The notes: a model not told the origin generated them from the sequence alone. A stretch of DNA of 64,000 nt from Berkiella sp050247135 (GCA_050247135.1 JBFWUT010000008.1:19741-83740); one strand, 5' to 3'; positions 40,594 to 51,183 are shown, counted from the stretch's first letter. Numbers and translations are program-made.

Positions 40594-43062
40594 TTAACTT
40601 ACCACTATGTTGATGAGCTTTTGGCCAACAGAAATCACTTTGCGAATGGTTTTACCCTCAGTATGACGTTTAACGGTTTCATGACTGAGTGCTGCCGTTT
40701 CAGCTGCTTCTTTGGTGATATCGGCTGGTAGAGAAAGATTAGCACGCATTTTACCATTGACTTGCACCACAATAGTAATGGTGTCACGGATTAGCGCGCT
40801 TTCATCGACGAGTGGCCAAGTCGCATCGAGTGCAGCCTCTTTATGGCCGAATGATTGCCATAGGACATGGCTAATATGCGGCACAATAGGCGACAGCATC
40901 AAAATTAAAGCCTCTAATGCTTCTTGCTTAACGACCTTATCTGTATCATCTTCAACTGTATATTGGGCAATAGCATTAGTGAGTTCCATCAATGCTGCCA
41001 GTGCTGTGTTAAAGGTATAGCGTCGTTGAAGATCATCGGTCACCTTATTAATGGTGCTATGGGTTTGGCGACGTAAATCTTTTTGTTTATCAGAAAGAGT
41101 TAGTCCCACTGCCTTACGAGAGGTTAAACCTTGCTCATTAATATGCGTAGCGACCAAGCGCCACAAACGTTTTAAATACCGAAATGCTCCCTCTACCCCG
41201 GTGTCAGACCATTCTAATGATTGTTCTGGGGGAGCTGCGAACATAATAAATAAGCGAACCGTGTCTGCGCCATAAGATTCAATCAGTGCTTGGGGATCGA
41301 CTGTGTTGCCCTTCGATTTTGACATTTTGCTACCATCTTTTAACACCATGCCTTGAGTTAAGAGATTGGAAAAGGGTTCATCGGACTTGGTTAAGCCGAA
41401 GTCACGAATGACCTTATGGAAAAATCGGGCATACAGTAAATGTAAAATAGCATGTTCAATACCGCCGATATACTGATCAACCGGCGCCCAATAATCTGAA
41501 CGTTCATCAAACATTTTCTGATGTTGATCGGGGCATGCATAGCGTAGGTAATACCAAGAAGATTCCACAAAGGTATCAAAGGTGTCGGTTTCGCGACGCG
41601 CTTTATTGCCACATTTTGGGCAATTCACCTCATAAAATTCTGGCATTTGCGTCAAGATAGAACTTGCGCCACTTGGGGTCACGCCAGTGGGTAACTTGAC
41701 AGGCAGATCTTTTTCGGGGACCGGGACAGTCCCGCACTCTTGGCAGTTAATCATGGGGATAGGAGCACCCCAATAACGTTGTCTGGAAACACCCCAGTCA
41801 CGCAGGCGAAAATTAACTTGGCGTTGGCCGACATTTTTCTCTTCTAAATATTCAGCGATTTTTATCAGTGCTTCTTTTGAGCTCTGACCATCAAAAGAGC
41901 CTGAGTTAAATAAAATGCCGGGATCCACATAAGCGGATTCACTGATATCAGGTACGGTATCCTTATCAGGACGGATAACTGCTTTGATGGGGAGTTGGTA
42001 TTTTTTGGCAAATTCATAGTCACGCTGGTCGTGCGCAGGGACCGCCATCACCGCACCAGAGCCATATTCCATCAACACGTAATTGGCTACCCAAACCGGG
42101 ATTTTTTCATGGGTAATGGGGTGAATGGCATATAACCCAGTCGGACGCCCCTCTTTTTCAACGGTGGCTAAATCCGCTTCAGCAACTTTGATGTTACGGC
42201 AGGCTTCAACAAAGCTAAGTAAGTCAGGATTTTGTTTTAAAGCCGCAGTGACTAAAGGATGTTGGGGAGCCACTGCGAGATAAGTTACGCCCATCACAGT
42301 ATCAATACGAGTGGTGTAAACGCTCAGAGGTTGTAAGTAATTGGGGCTATCAATTTTAAATCCGAAAGACACGCCTTCTGAACGACCGATCCAATTTCGC
42401 TGCATGGTGCGCACTTGTTCTGGCCAGCCCGGCATGTTGTCTAATGATTGTAATAATTCATCAGCATAGGCAGTAATTTTTAAGAACCATTGTGGAATAG
42501 AGCGTCGTTCGACTTTGGCACCTGAACGCCATCCTTTACCATCAATCACTTGCTCGTTGGCTAAAACGGTTTGATCGACGGGATCCCAATTGACCACCGA
42601 TTCTTTTTTATAGACCAAACCTTTTTCGTACATTTTTATAAAGAGCCATTGTTCCCAGTGATAATATTCGGGATCACATGTTGCAATTTCACGGCTCCAA
42701 TCAAAACAAAAACCCAAGCTTTTTAATTGGCCTCGCATATGAGCAATATTGTCGTAAGTCCATTCTGAGGGAGGCACTTGATGTTTAAGTGCGGCATTTT
42801 CAGCAGGTAAACCAAACGCATCCCAACCGATAGGGTGCAACACATTACGACCTAACATTCTCTGGAAACGAGCTATTACGTCACCAATCGTATAATTTCG
42901 CACGTGCCCAACATGGAGATGGCCACTAGGGTAGGGGAACATGCTTAGGCAATAGAATTTAGGCTTTTTGGCATCTTCTTTGACGACAAAACTATGGTTA
43001 TTTTCCCAAAAGGTTTGTGCTTGGGATTCAATTTGTGCGGGATGATAATGTTCTTCGATCAT
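40594..43062 (-). CDS. leuS: Leucyl-tRNA synthetase
   Basis: An 822-residue class Ia synthetase. The HIGH-type motif is YPSGHLHVGHVRNYTIGD, the KMSKS loop is KDGSKMSKSKGN, and the CP1 editing domain with VYTTRIDT lies between. A zinc-type insertion is visible (INCQECG and NCPKCG). It heads the leuS-lptE-holA-rsfS-rlmH string. The 129-base gap to lnt upstream probably holds its promoter; I cannot pick one with confidence. Confidence 0.97.
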   Translation of the reverse strand: MIEEHYHPAQIESQAQTFWENNHSFVVKEDAKKPKFYCLSMFPYPSGHLHVGHVRNYTIGDVIARFQRMLGRNVLHPIGWDAFGLPAENAALKHQVPPSEWTYDNIAHMRGQLKSLGFCFDWSREIATCDPEYYHWEQWLFIKMYEKGLVYKKESVVNWDPVDQTVLANEQVIDGKGWRSGAKVERRSIPQWFLKITAYADELLQSLDNMPGWPEQVRTMQRNWIGRSEGVSFGFKIDSPNYLQPLSVYTTRIDTVMGVTYLAVAPQHPLVTAALKQNPDLLSFVEACRNIKVAEADLATVEKEGRPTGLYAIHPITHEKIPVWVANYVLMEYGSGAVMAVPAHDQRDYEFAKKYQLPIKAVIRPDKDTVPDISESAYVDPGILFNSGSFDGQSSKEALIKIAEYLEEKNVGQRQVNFRLRDWGVSRQRYWGAPIPMINCQECGTVPVPEKDLPVKLPTGVTPSGASSILTQMPEFYEVNCPKCGNKARRETDTFDTFVESSWYYLRYACPDQHQKMFDERSDYWAPVDQYIGGIEHAILHLLYARFFHKVIRDFGLTKSDEPFSNLLTQGMVLKDGSKMSKSKGNTVDPQALIESYGADTVRLFIMFAAPPEQSLEWSDTGVEGAFRYLKRLWRLVATHINEQGLTSRKAVGLTLSDKQKDLRRQTHSTINKVTDDLQRRYTFNTALAALMELTNAIAQYTVEDDTDKVVKQEALEALILMLSPIVPHISHVLWQSFGHKEAALDATWPLVDESALIRDTITIVVQVNGKMRANLSLPADITKEAAETAALSHETVKRHTEGKTIRKVISVGQKLINIVVS

Positions 43063-43191
43063 GATGTCTTATTGCTGATGAGTGATTAAGTTAGATGGCT
43101 TCAATTCCACCCGAATATGCGAAGATCATATCATCCTCACATCAATTTTCACTAGGGTTGTTAAAGTTATCCCTAAATTTTTAGGAATAGC

Positions 43192-44727
43192 CTAGTGCTT
43201 TTGAGATGCTTGCCATAGCAAAGCTCCTCCCAATACCACGCCAAGAGCAATTAATAACGGCCAAATACCATAACGTACCCAAGGCGTCGCGCCTTCAAAG
43301 GCGATAACATCACTACTCATAAAGGCGGGTTCAAATTGAGGTGCTATTTCTACTATCTTACCTTTGTTATCGATAATCGCCGTAAAGCCCGTATTGGTAG
43401 CTCGTACGACATATTTACCGGTTTCAATGGCTCGAAATTGCGCCATTTGCAGATGTTGGAAAGGGCCAATTGATCTACCGAACCAAGTATCATTACTTAC
43501 GGTGATAATGGCATCGGCTTTTTTACTCATGCCTTGCACAAATGTTGGATAAGCAATTTCATAACAAATGGCAGGAGCAAAGCGAAAATCTTTTACGATT
43601 AAAGGACCTTGATTTTTAGGGCCTTCAATAAAATTCGACATCGGTAAATTAAAAAACGCAATTAATCCGCGAAGCATTTTTTCAAAAGGAACATACTCAC
43701 CAAAAGGAACTAAATGTTCTTTGTGATAAGCTCCATTACTGCTACCTACAGCTAAGAGTGTGTTGTAATAGCTTTGTTGATTAGCTACTTGGGTAGGAAC
43801 GCCAGAAATGAGAGCAATATTTCTAGAGGCTAAGGCATTACCCATGTTATTAAACAGCGATTGAGACACAGGCAAGGGCACTGGGATAGCGCCCTCTGGC
43901 CATACAAGCAGATCAGTTTCGGGAACCTTGGCTAGGGCTGTTGCTGTTAAGGTTTGATAAATGTCGATAATTTGAGAAATATAGGCTGGATCCCAGCGTA
44001 ACAGTTGGGCAATATTTCCTTGAATTAGTGTCGTTGTCAGTTTTTTGTCGGTAGGAGTGGTCCAAGTGGTTTCACGAAGCCCGAAAGCTGCGCCCCATAC
44101 AGCAAATAACAACACAAACAAGCCAGCGAGATATTTTTTATTGGATTGATGTTGTGAAAAATAATTGACAAAACAATACAATATGCTCGCAACAAAAACC
44201 GCTGCCCAAGAAACTAACCATACACTACCAATCGGGGCAAAAGAAACCAATTGGTTGCCGATTTGCGAGTAACCCATGTATAGCCATGGGAACCCCGTTA
44301 ATAGATACCCGCGAAGGATTTCAAACAGCACCCAAAGTGCAGGGAAGGCTAATAGGATCCTTATGTTGTTGTTTTTTGGGAAGCAACGCACAAGCACAGT
44401 GGCCAGAACGGCTGGATAAAGGCTTAGAATTAAAATAAACAATCCAGTGATGAACATGGCAAGTATTGGACCTGCACCACCAAAGTTATGAATGCTGACA
44501 TAGACCCAATTAACACCCATGCCGAACATACCAAGTCCATAACAAAGTCCGACAACAAAGGCCGATTTTTTGGATTGTTTAGCCAGACACCAAAGAAAAA
44601 GGACAATAGATGAAATACTTGCAGAAGCGATTTCATATGGGGAAAAGCCATAAGTCATCAAGCCCCCACCTAATAAAGCGAGAATGAACGGCAGATAGGG
44701 TTTTATTTTTTTAAATAGGTCATTCAT
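43192..44727 (-). CDS. lnt: Apolipoprotein N-acyltransferase
   Basis: A 511-residue inner-membrane enzyme adding the third acyl chain to lipoproteins. About six N-terminal membrane segments are followed by a periplasmic nitrilase-like domain with Glu in LLVWPEGAIP, Lys in the EHLVPFGEY region and Cys in APAICYEIAYP, then a final membrane segment. It follows corC as in E. coli. It matches the need to mature RlpA and LptE in this window. Confidence 0.96.
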   Translation of the reverse strand: MNDLFKKIKPYLPFILALLGGGLMTYGFSPYEIASASISSIVLFLWCLAKQSKKSAFVVGLCYGLGMFGMGVNWVYVSIHNFGGAGPILAMFITGLFILILSLYPAVLATVLVRCFPKNNNIRILLAFPALWVLFEILRGYLLTGFPWLYMGYSQIGNQLVSFAPIGSVWLVSWAAVFVASILYCFVNYFSQHQSNKKYLAGLFVLLFAVWGAAFGLRETTWTTPTDKKLTTTLIQGNIAQLLRWDPAYISQIIDIYQTLTATALAKVPETDLLVWPEGAIPVPLPVSQSLFNNMGNALASRNIALISGVPTQVANQQSYYNTLLAVGSSNGAYHKEHLVPFGEYVPFEKMLRGLIAFFNLPMSNFIEGPKNQGPLIVKDFRFAPAICYEIAYPTFVQGMSKKADAIITVSNDTWFGRSIGPFQHLQMAQFRAIETGKYVVRATNTGFTAIIDNKGKIVEIAPQFEPAFMSSDVIAFEGATPWVRYGIWPLLIALGVVLGGALLWQASQKH

Positions 44728-44763
44728 AAAAACTCATTTTTATTATCAGTCTTGTTTAATGGG

Positions 44764-45612
44764 TTACTTTTCAGGTGGCGTCAATGTTGTTTGTAACATT
44801 TGAATACGCCGGCTATTGGCTCTCAATACTTTAAACGGGATATTCTCGATCATAATTGATTCGCCGCGTTTGGGTAAATGGCCTAAGCCTTGTAAAACAA
44901 GCCCCCCAATCGTATCGTATTCATCATCTTTTAAATTGGTACCAAAAAATTCATTAAATTCTTCAATCGGGGTAATGGCTTTGATGGAGTAATAGCCATC
45001 TTTATGTTTACGAATATAGACATCGCGTTCAATATCATGTTCGTCTTCGATTTCACCAACGATTTGTTCTAGCACATCTTCAATAGAAACTAAACCACTG
45101 ACGCCACCATACTCATCGACAATAATGGCTATATGGTTGCGGTTTTTGCGAAACTCATTAAGCAAGATATTCAAGCGTTTGTTTTCAGGAATAAAAACCA
45201 CGGGTCGTAAAATTTCTTTGATGGAAAAGCGCTCGGTATTGCCTTCCATGTAAAAATTGAGTAAATCTTTAGCTAATAAAATACCGATGACTTCATCTTT
45301 ATTCTCACCGATAACAGGGAAACGAGAATGGCCCGACTTGATTGCAATGGGTAAAATCTCATTGAGTGTAGCTTCTTTAGGAACAACCACCATTTCAGCG
45401 CGCGGGATCATGATTTCGCTTACACTCATTTGCGCAACTTGAATCACGCCTTCAATCATTCGTAATGAATCCAATTCGAGTAATTGGCTTTGGTGTGCTT
45501 GTTGCAAAAGCGTCAGTAGTTGCGCACGAGTCTTTGGTTTGGAAGATAACGCTCCCTTAGCCCGTTCAAATAAAGAAGGTTTAGGTTCGTTTATATTCTC
45601 TTCTTTAGTCAT
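44764..45612 (-). CDS. corC: CorC/HlyC-type CBS-domain protein
   Basis: A 282-residue protein with two CBS domains (about 65-190; SEIMIPRAEMVVV and the EYGGVSGLVSIEDVLEQIVGE signature) and a C-terminal transporter-associated domain (about 200-280). It is linked to magnesium/cobalt efflux. The start at 45612 overlaps ybeY by 8 bases; an in-frame ATG at 45630 is also possible. Confidence 0.92.
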   Translation of the reverse strand: MTKEENINEPKPSLFERAKGALSSKPKTRAQLLTLLQQAHQSQLLELDSLRMIEGVIQVAQMSVSEIMIPRAEMVVVPKEATLNEILPIAIKSGHSRFPVIGENKDEVIGILLAKDLLNFYMEGNTERFSIKEILRPVVFIPENKRLNILLNEFRKNRNHIAIIVDEYGGVSGLVSIEDVLEQIVGEIEDEHDIERDVYIRKHKDGYYSIKAITPIEEFNEFFGTNLKDDEYDTIGGLVLQGLGHLPKRGESIMIENIPFKVLRANSRRIQMLQTTLTPPEK

Positions 45613-46072
45613 GAGTGATGTGAACTCCATAGGGATCTTTAAAGCCTAATTTTTCTAAAATAGTTACTTCTAGTGATTCCATTTCATTCGCATCTTGATC
45701 ATTTTCGTGATCAAAACCCAAAAGATGTAACACGCCATGAACAACCATGTGGGCGAAATGGGCTTCTAAGGGTTTTGCTTGTAAAATAGCCTCTTGCTGA
45801 ACGACTGGTGCACAAATAGCAATATCTCCTAACATATTGCCACGCACCTCAACAGGGAGCTGGCAAGGGAATGATAGGACATTGGTGGGCTTTTGCTTTT
45901 GACGGTAGTAAAAATTTAAGGTTTTCATCTCATCTTCATCAATGATTTTGATGGACAAGGAATAGTCTTCTTTTTGGTGTGTTAGAGCCGCACTAACCCA
46001 TTTTACAATAGTAGTAGCGTCTGGGCAGTTGATTAACTCCGTCGCATATTGAACGTCAACTTGTGATGTCAC
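45605..46072 (-). CDS. ybeY: Endoribonuclease YbeY
   Basis: A 155-residue zinc endoribonuclease for 16S 3'-end maturation and ribosome quality control. The zinc site is HGVLHLLGFDHENDQD. NVLSFP is also conserved. It overlaps phoH by 4 bases (ATGA), as usual for this pair. Confidence 0.95.
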   Translation of the reverse strand: MTSQVDVQYATELINCPDATTIVKWVSAALTHQKEDYSLSIKIIDEDEMKTLNFYYRQKQKPTNVLSFPCQLPVEVRGNMLGDIAICAPVVQQEAILQAKPLEAHFAHMVVHGVLHLLGFDHENDQDANEMESLEVTILEKLGFKDPYGVHITHD

Positions 46073-47121
46073 TTATCACCCCTTTTGGGTTGTTCATTAC
46101 TGAACTTATCATAAGCTTCCACAATTTTTTGCACAATCGGATGGCGAACCACATCGACTGATTCAAAAAAGGTGAAACTCATCCCAGGAATATTTTGCAA
46201 GACGGTGATAGCTTGTTTGAGTCCTGATTTAACGCCGCCAGGTAAATCGATCTGTGTGATATCGCCTGTGATAACCGCGGTAGAACCAAAACCAAGTCGA
46301 GTTAGGAACATTTTCATTTGTTCTGTGGTAGTGTTTTGAGCCTCGTCTAAAATAATAAAAGCATCATTGAGCGTTCGCCCACGCATATAAGCAAGAGGAG
46401 CAAGTTCAATGATATTGCGCTCAATTAATTTAAGCACCCGATCAGGTCCGAGCATTTCGTATAATGCGTCGTATAAGGGTCTCAAATAAGGATCAATCTT
46501 TTGGCTTAAATCACCAGGTAAGAACCCTAAGCGTTCTCCTGCTTCAACTGCAGGGCGCACCAACACGATCCGTTTTACTTTTTCAGCTTCTAGAGCTGCC
46601 ACTGCGCAGGCGACTGCTAGAAATGTTTTACCTGTGCCCGCGGGCCCTATACCGAAATTGATATCGTTGGAAAGCACGCTTTTAATATAGAGGCGTTGAT
46701 TTTTGCTGTGGGGTTTAATAGTCCCTTTAGGCGTTTTGATTGCAAGATCAGAGGGAGCAGCTGTACTTTGTTGTGAACTACTTTCTTCTGCTGATTGTTT
46801 ACCTTTGATTTTTTCAAGCTTTTGAAAGCTTTCTTGAACGAGTAAATGTACTTTGGCTGGTGTTAATTCTTCACCGTTTTCAGTTTGTGCATAAAGTTTA
46901 TTAATGAGGTTATGCGCTGCATGAACAGCGTCTCTTTCGCCTAAAATTTGGAATACACTGCCTCGGTTATTGATTTCAACGTTCAGTCTTCGTTCTATTT
47001 GTCGTAAATGCTCATCAAAACGACCGCATAGATTCATCAGCCTGCGGTTATCAACAGGGGAAAGAGAGATTTCGCAAGAACTGATTTTTTCGCTCAACTT
47101 GTTGTTAACATCCATTACCAT
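46069..47121 (-). CDS. ybeZ: PhoH-family ATPase YbeZ
   Basis: A 350-residue predicted RNA-associated ATPase, partner of YbeY. Walker A is GIGPAGTGKTFLAV, Walker B is AFIILDEAQN, and TGDITQIDLP is the sensor stretch. An N-terminal KH-like domain (residues 1-100) precedes. A 95-base gap separates it from miaB. ATG codons at residues 1 and 3 are both possible starts. Confidence 0.95.
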   Translation of the reverse strand: MVMDVNNKLSEKISSCEISLSPVDNRRLMNLCGRFDEHLRQIERRLNVEINNRGSVFQILGERDAVHAAHNLINKLYAQTENGEELTPAKVHLLVQESFQKLEKIKGKQSAEESSSQQSTAAPSDLAIKTPKGTIKPHSKNQRLYIKSVLSNDINFGIGPAGTGKTFLAVACAVAALEAEKVKRIVLVRPAVEAGERLGFLPGDLSQKIDPYLRPLYDALYEMLGPDRVLKLIERNIIELAPLAYMRGRTLNDAFIILDEAQNTTTEQMKMFLTRLGFGSTAVITGDITQIDLPGGVKSGLKQAITVLQNIPGMSFTFFESVDVVRHPIVQKIVEAYDKFSNEQPKRGDK

Positions 47122-47216
47122 GTCTATATCCTTTATTTAAGCACATTCTATTCTACCCGTTTGGCTTTATGCTTTTCTCTACACCATCACTCCTTCGTCA
47201 TGTCCTTGTACACTGG

Positions 47217-48536
47217 TTATATTTCTCCCCTTAATGAAATTCGATGTGCTTCTTTTATGTGTACTGGCACGATTTTTCCAATCATTTGTGCATCACCCAC
47301 AAAATTCACAATACGATTGTTCTCAGTGCGCCCAGTGAGTTCATTGGGGGCTTTCTTAGAAGGGCCTGTCACCAGGACCTGTTGTGTGGTTCCCACCATG
47401 CTTTCGCTAATCTGTGTTGATTGCAGTAATAGCAAGTCTTGGAGGATTTGCAGGCGTTCTTTTTTAACTTCAAGCGGAACTTGATCTGGCATAGTTGCCG
47501 CAGGTGTCCCCGGTCTTTGGCTAAATATAAAACTGTAAGATTGATCAAATCCTACCGATTTTACCAGTTCAAGAGTTTGGGCAAAGTCGCTATCCGTTTC
47601 TCCAGGGTACCCTACGATGAAATCAGACGAAATCGTAATGCCTTGGCGCACTGCTCTTAATTGGCGGATTTTAGATTTAAATTCTAAGACAGTGTGGCCG
47701 CGGCCCATTAGGTTCAAAATTCGATCACTGCCAGATTGCACCGGTAAGTGACACTGATTGGCCAGTTGGGGCACATCTCGGTAAGCTTCAATCAGGCTCG
47801 CAGAAAATTCTTTAGGATGCGAGGTAGTGAAACGAATACGTTCAATGCCATCAATTTTAGCAACAAATCGAATCAGCAATCCCAAATCAGCCAGATGGCC
47901 GTCATGCATAGGGCCTTGGTAGGCATTGACATTTTGTCCTAATAGAGTGATTTCCTTAGCGCCGTTTTGTGCCAGATGGGCAACTTCAGCAATCACATCA
48001 TCAAAGGGACGATTGACCTCTTCACCGCGTGTGTAGGGCACGATGCAATAAGTGCAATACTTGCTGCAACCCTCTTGAATGGAAACAGAGGCACAGGGTC
48101 CTTCGACTTTAGGATCGGGCAATTTGTCGAATTTTTCAATTTCAGGGAACGACACATCAATCGCAGGTTTGCCATCACGTTTAACAGCATTAATCAGCAT
48201 CGGTAAGCGGTGCAAGGTTTGTGGACCAAATACCACATCGACATAGGGAGCGCGCTGTCGGATGAGAGCCCCTTCTTGTGAGGCAACGCAACCCCCTACG
48301 CCAATCACGATATCAGGACGAATTTCTTTTAAGGCTCGCCAACGGCCTAATTGGGAAAAAACTTTTTCTTGGGCTTTTTCGCGAATCGAGCAAGTATTCA
48401 TGAGTAAGACATCTGCATTATCTGGAGAGTCTGCTAACTTCAGGCCGTGTGTTGCTTCTAAAAGCTCAGCCATCCGTTTAGAGTCGTACTCATTCATCTG
48501 GCAACCCCAGGTTTCTATGTATAACTGCTTGCTCAC
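47217..48536 (-). CDS. miaB: tRNA-2-methylthio-N6-dimethylallyladenosine synthase MiaB
   Basis: A 439-residue methylthiotransferase acting on A37 of tRNAs reading U-starting codons. N-terminal domain IETWGCQMNEYDSKRM with auxiliary-cluster cysteines, radical SAM core CSKYCTYC, and a C-terminal TRAM domain. The start is uncertain: GTG at 48536 fits family length (VSKQLYIETWG), TTG at 48545 has GAGG upstream, and the longer frame to 48569 adds an atypical leader. It heads miaB-ybeZ-ybeY-corC-lnt. Confidence 0.94.
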   Translation of the reverse strand: MSKQLYIETWGCQMNEYDSKRMAELLEATHGLKLADSPDNADVLLMNTCSIREKAQEKVFSQLGRWRALKEIRPDIVIGVGGCVASQEGALIRQRAPYVDVVFGPQTLHRLPMLINAVKRDGKPAIDVSFPEIEKFDKLPDPKVEGPCASVSIQEGCSKYCTYCIVPYTRGEEVNRPFDDVIAEVAHLAQNGAKEITLLGQNVNAYQGPMHDGHLADLGLLIRFVAKIDGIERIRFTTSHPKEFSASLIEAYRDVPQLANQCHLPVQSGSDRILNLMGRGHTVLEFKSKIRQLRAVRQGITISSDFIVGYPGETDSDFAQTLELVKSVGFDQSYSFIFSQRPGTPAATMPDQVPLEVKKERLQILQDLLLLQSTQISESMVGTTQQVLVTGPSKKAPNELTGRTENNRIVNFVGDAQMIGKIVPVHIKEAHRISLRGEI

Positions 48537-48631
48537 TGCCTTCAAAAACCTCAATATCAAACAAATCAAAGCTAAATTTTAACGAGTTTTGCCAGGGGAT
48601 GCTATTGTTATTAAAAAGGAGCAGCACTCAC

Positions 48632-49891
48632 ATGACACATCCACATATTCCAGGTTTTAGAAAAGTCCCTCGGACCGGCGTCATTTACGTCATGCACCGT
48701 GCACAAGAAATGGGTTATCGATTGCAAGATAATGATTGGGTGAATTTGGGACAAGGTGCGCCACAAACCAATCATATTCCAGGTTCTTGCAACCGCATTA
48801 AGCAATTAACCATCGATATGACAGATCACGAATATGCACCAGTCACGGGTCAAAAAGCGTTATGTCAAAAAGTGGCTGATCTTTACAATACGTTGTATCG
48901 CAAAGGTAAAAAATCGCAATACACCTGGGAAAATGTGAGTATTAGTGGCGGCGGGCGTGTTGCATTGACACGAATTGTGGCTGCGCTGGGCAACATTAAT
49001 ATGGGGCATTTTCTTCCCGATTATACAGCTTACGAAGAATTACTCAGCATCTTTAAAGCCTTTATCCCTATTCCTATTTTATTGTCACCTGAATTTGCTT
49101 ACAAAGTACCTATTGAACAGATCAAAAAAGAAATCATGGGACGGGGTTTACAGGCACTATTGATGAGTAATCCCTGTAACCCAACTGGGCAAGTTATTAA
49201 AGGAGAGTTGTTAAACGAGTGGGTGCAATTAGCCAAGTCGTTAAATTGTTCTTTAATTTTAGATGAATTCTACTCACATTATATCTATGACACTTCCAAT
49301 AATGCCGAGTTTCCACAAACCAATTCGGCTGCGCAATTTGTGGATGACGTGAATCAAGATCCCGTGATTATTGTTGATGGCTTAACCAAAAACTGGCGCT
49401 ATCCAGGTTGGCGGATCAGTTGGACACTCGCACCTAAGGAAGTGATTGAGAACATAGCTAGCGCAGGCTCTTTTTTAGATGGTGGCGCGTCTAACCCATT
49501 TCAAACCGAAGTGGTTCGTTTACTAGATCCGAGTTATGTAAAGCAAGAAGCACAGGCTTTACAGCAGTGTTTCCAAGAAAAAAGAGATTATGCATTACAT
49601 CGCTTAGCTGAGATGGATATTCAAGTCGAAGTGAAACCGGAAGGTGCTTTTTATATTTGGGCCAATTTATCAGCATTACCAAAATCCATTCGTGACGGTA
49701 TGGCTTTTTTTGAAGCAGGTTTAACCGAGAAAGTCATCACAGTGCCTGGGGTTTTCTTCGATGTGAACCCTGAAAAGCGTCGCTCCCATGCGCAATATAG
49801 TCAATATATTCGTATTAGTTTTGGCCCAGAAATGAGTGCTTTAGAAAAGGGTTTAAACGCGATTGAACGCGTTATTCAGAAGGCAAGCTAA
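48632..49891 (+). CDS. PLP-dependent class I/II aminotransferase
   Basis: A 419-residue fold-type I enzyme. NPCNPTGQ, LILDEFYSHYIYD and the lysine in VDGLTKNWRYPGWRIS that binds PLP are clear, as is the C-terminal Arg in YIRISFGP for substrate carboxylate. The subgroup resembles alanine/aspartate- or kynurenine-type transaminases; the exact substrate cannot be read. Start at 48632 follows AAGGAG; upstream in-frame ATG at 48599 lacks a site. Divergent from miaB; single-gene unit before a weak hairpin at 49936-49957. Confidence 0.88.
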   Translation: MTHPHIPGFRKVPRTGVIYVMHRAQEMGYRLQDNDWVNLGQGAPQTNHIPGSCNRIKQLTIDMTDHEYAPVTGQKALCQKVADLYNTLYRKGKKSQYTWENVSISGGGRVALTRIVAALGNINMGHFLPDYTAYEELLSIFKAFIPIPILLSPEFAYKVPIEQIKKEIMGRGLQALLMSNPCNPTGQVIKGELLNEWVQLAKSLNCSLILDEFYSHYIYDTSNNAEFPQTNSAAQFVDDVNQDPVIIVDGLTKNWRYPGWRISWTLAPKEVIENIASAGSFLDGGASNPFQTEVVRLLDPSYVKQEAQALQQCFQEKRDYALHRLAEMDIQVEVKPEGAFYIWANLSALPKSIRDGMAFFEAGLTEKVITVPGVFFDVNPEKRRSHAQYSQYIRISFGPEMSALEKGLNAIERVIQKAS

Positions 49892-49935
49892 TTAATTTGT
49901 TCCATCTCAAGAAGCGAAGTATCTCTAAAGAGATC

Positions 49936-49957
49936 ATGAGCAGTATTTGGTGCTCAT
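49936..49957 (+). terminator. Weak hairpin between the aminotransferase and ddl
   Basis: ATGAGCA and TGCTCAT form a 7-bp stem with an 8-base loop, followed by TACATTAG. Without a T-run it is a weak terminator at best. The rest of the 150-base gap shows no clear signal. Confidence 0.35.
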
Positions 49958-50042
49958 TACATTAGCAAGTACAATTAAAAGATAATCATCCGCATTTGCA
50001 CTAAATGCAATCTAACTAAATCATGCAGACTAAGGGGTACCA

Positions 50043-51170
50043 ATGAAAAATATACTTATCATTTGCGGAGGGAAGTCTGCTGAACATGAAATTTCGTTAA
50101 AGTCTGCACGCAATATCGTGGCTGCCATGGATAGAACGGCATTCTTGCCGATCCTCGTGGTGATTAGTCGGCAGGGCTGTTGGCATCTTGTCAACGAACC
50201 CGCTTTTTTTAATCAAGTTACCCCTTTTGAGGAAGTGCTGTTATCAGCCGATATCTGCACACTAATGCGTTTGCCTGAACAAACGATACTCACGACAATA
50301 TCAGGCAAACAAATTCCCATTGATGCGGCTTTCCCCTTGGTGCACGGTCCGATGGGAGAAGACGGAACACTGCAAGGTCTTCTGGAAATGATGAGCATTC
50401 CCTATGTAGGCTCAGGTGTGCTTTCATCTGCTATCGGTATGGACAAAGATATTCTCAAACAATTACTTGCAAAAAATAATATTCCTGTTGGCTCTTTTTT
50501 TACAATAACCGATAAAAACAAGATCCCCTCCTATGAAGAGGCAACGCAACGCTTACATTCCAACATTTTGTTTATTAAACCCTCGGTGATGGGTTCTTCG
50601 GTTGGGATCAAGAAAGTTAGCAACAAAGAGCAATATCAAGTAGCAGTCGATCAAGCTTTCTTATATAGCTTTAAAGTATTAGTTGAAAAAAATTTACCCG
50701 GCAGGGAAGTGGAATGCTCAGTATTGGGCAATTTAGATCCTATTGCTTCATGTGTCGGTGAAATAATTCCTCATCATGAGTTTTATTCGTATGAGGCAAA
50801 ATATTTGGATCCTAATGGCGCAGAATTAATTATTCCTGCCAAACTCCCTGCAAGCTTGGCCGAGGAAGTAAGACAGATAGCCGTGCTTGCTTTTAAAGCG
50901 ATTGAATGCAAAGGATTTGCCCGAGTTGATTTCTTTATTACACCTGATCATAAAGTGTACGTGAATGAATTAAATACGATCCCTGGCTTTACCGCGATTA
51001 GCATGTATCCCAAAATGTGGGAGGCCTCAGGGCTAGGTTATACAGCGTTAATTAGTAAATTAGTTGAGCTGGCCTATGAAGAATTTGCAGCGAAATCGGC
51101 GATTCATTTATGTCCTGATATTCAGATCTCTGAGAAAACAGCTGAACCTTTATTGCATTCTGCTTCTTGA
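50043..51170 (+). CDS. ddl: D-alanine--D-alanine ligase
   Basis: A 375-residue ATP-grasp ligase making the D-Ala-D-Ala end of peptidoglycan precursors. ICGGKSAEHEISLKSA at the start, HGPMGEDGTLQGLLE, the KPSVMGSSVGI ATP site and NELNTIPGFTAISMYP are all family signatures. Length fits the DdlA-like group. AAGGGG lies 6 bases before the ATG. It is away from the usual mur cluster. Confidence 0.95.
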   Translation: MKNILIICGGKSAEHEISLKSARNIVAAMDRTAFLPILVVISRQGCWHLVNEPAFFNQVTPFEEVLLSADICTLMRLPEQTILTTISGKQIPIDAAFPLVHGPMGEDGTLQGLLEMMSIPYVGSGVLSSAIGMDKDILKQLLAKNNIPVGSFFTITDKNKIPSYEEATQRLHSNILFIKPSVMGSSVGIKKVSNKEQYQVAVDQAFLYSFKVLVEKNLPGREVECSVLGNLDPIASCVGEIIPHHEFYSYEAKYLDPNGAELIIPAKLPASLAEEVRQIAVLAFKAIECKGFARVDFFITPDHKVYVNELNTIPGFTAISMYPKMWEASGLGYTALISKLVELAYEEFAAKSAIHLCPDIQISEKTAEPLLHSAS

Positions 51171-51183
51171 TGCCAAAAGGAAC

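Noticed and set aside
43140..43185. TCCCTAAA / TTTAGGAA inverted repeat downstream of lnt as a terminator
   Set aside because: The stem is AT-rich, imperfect and has no T-run on the minus strand.
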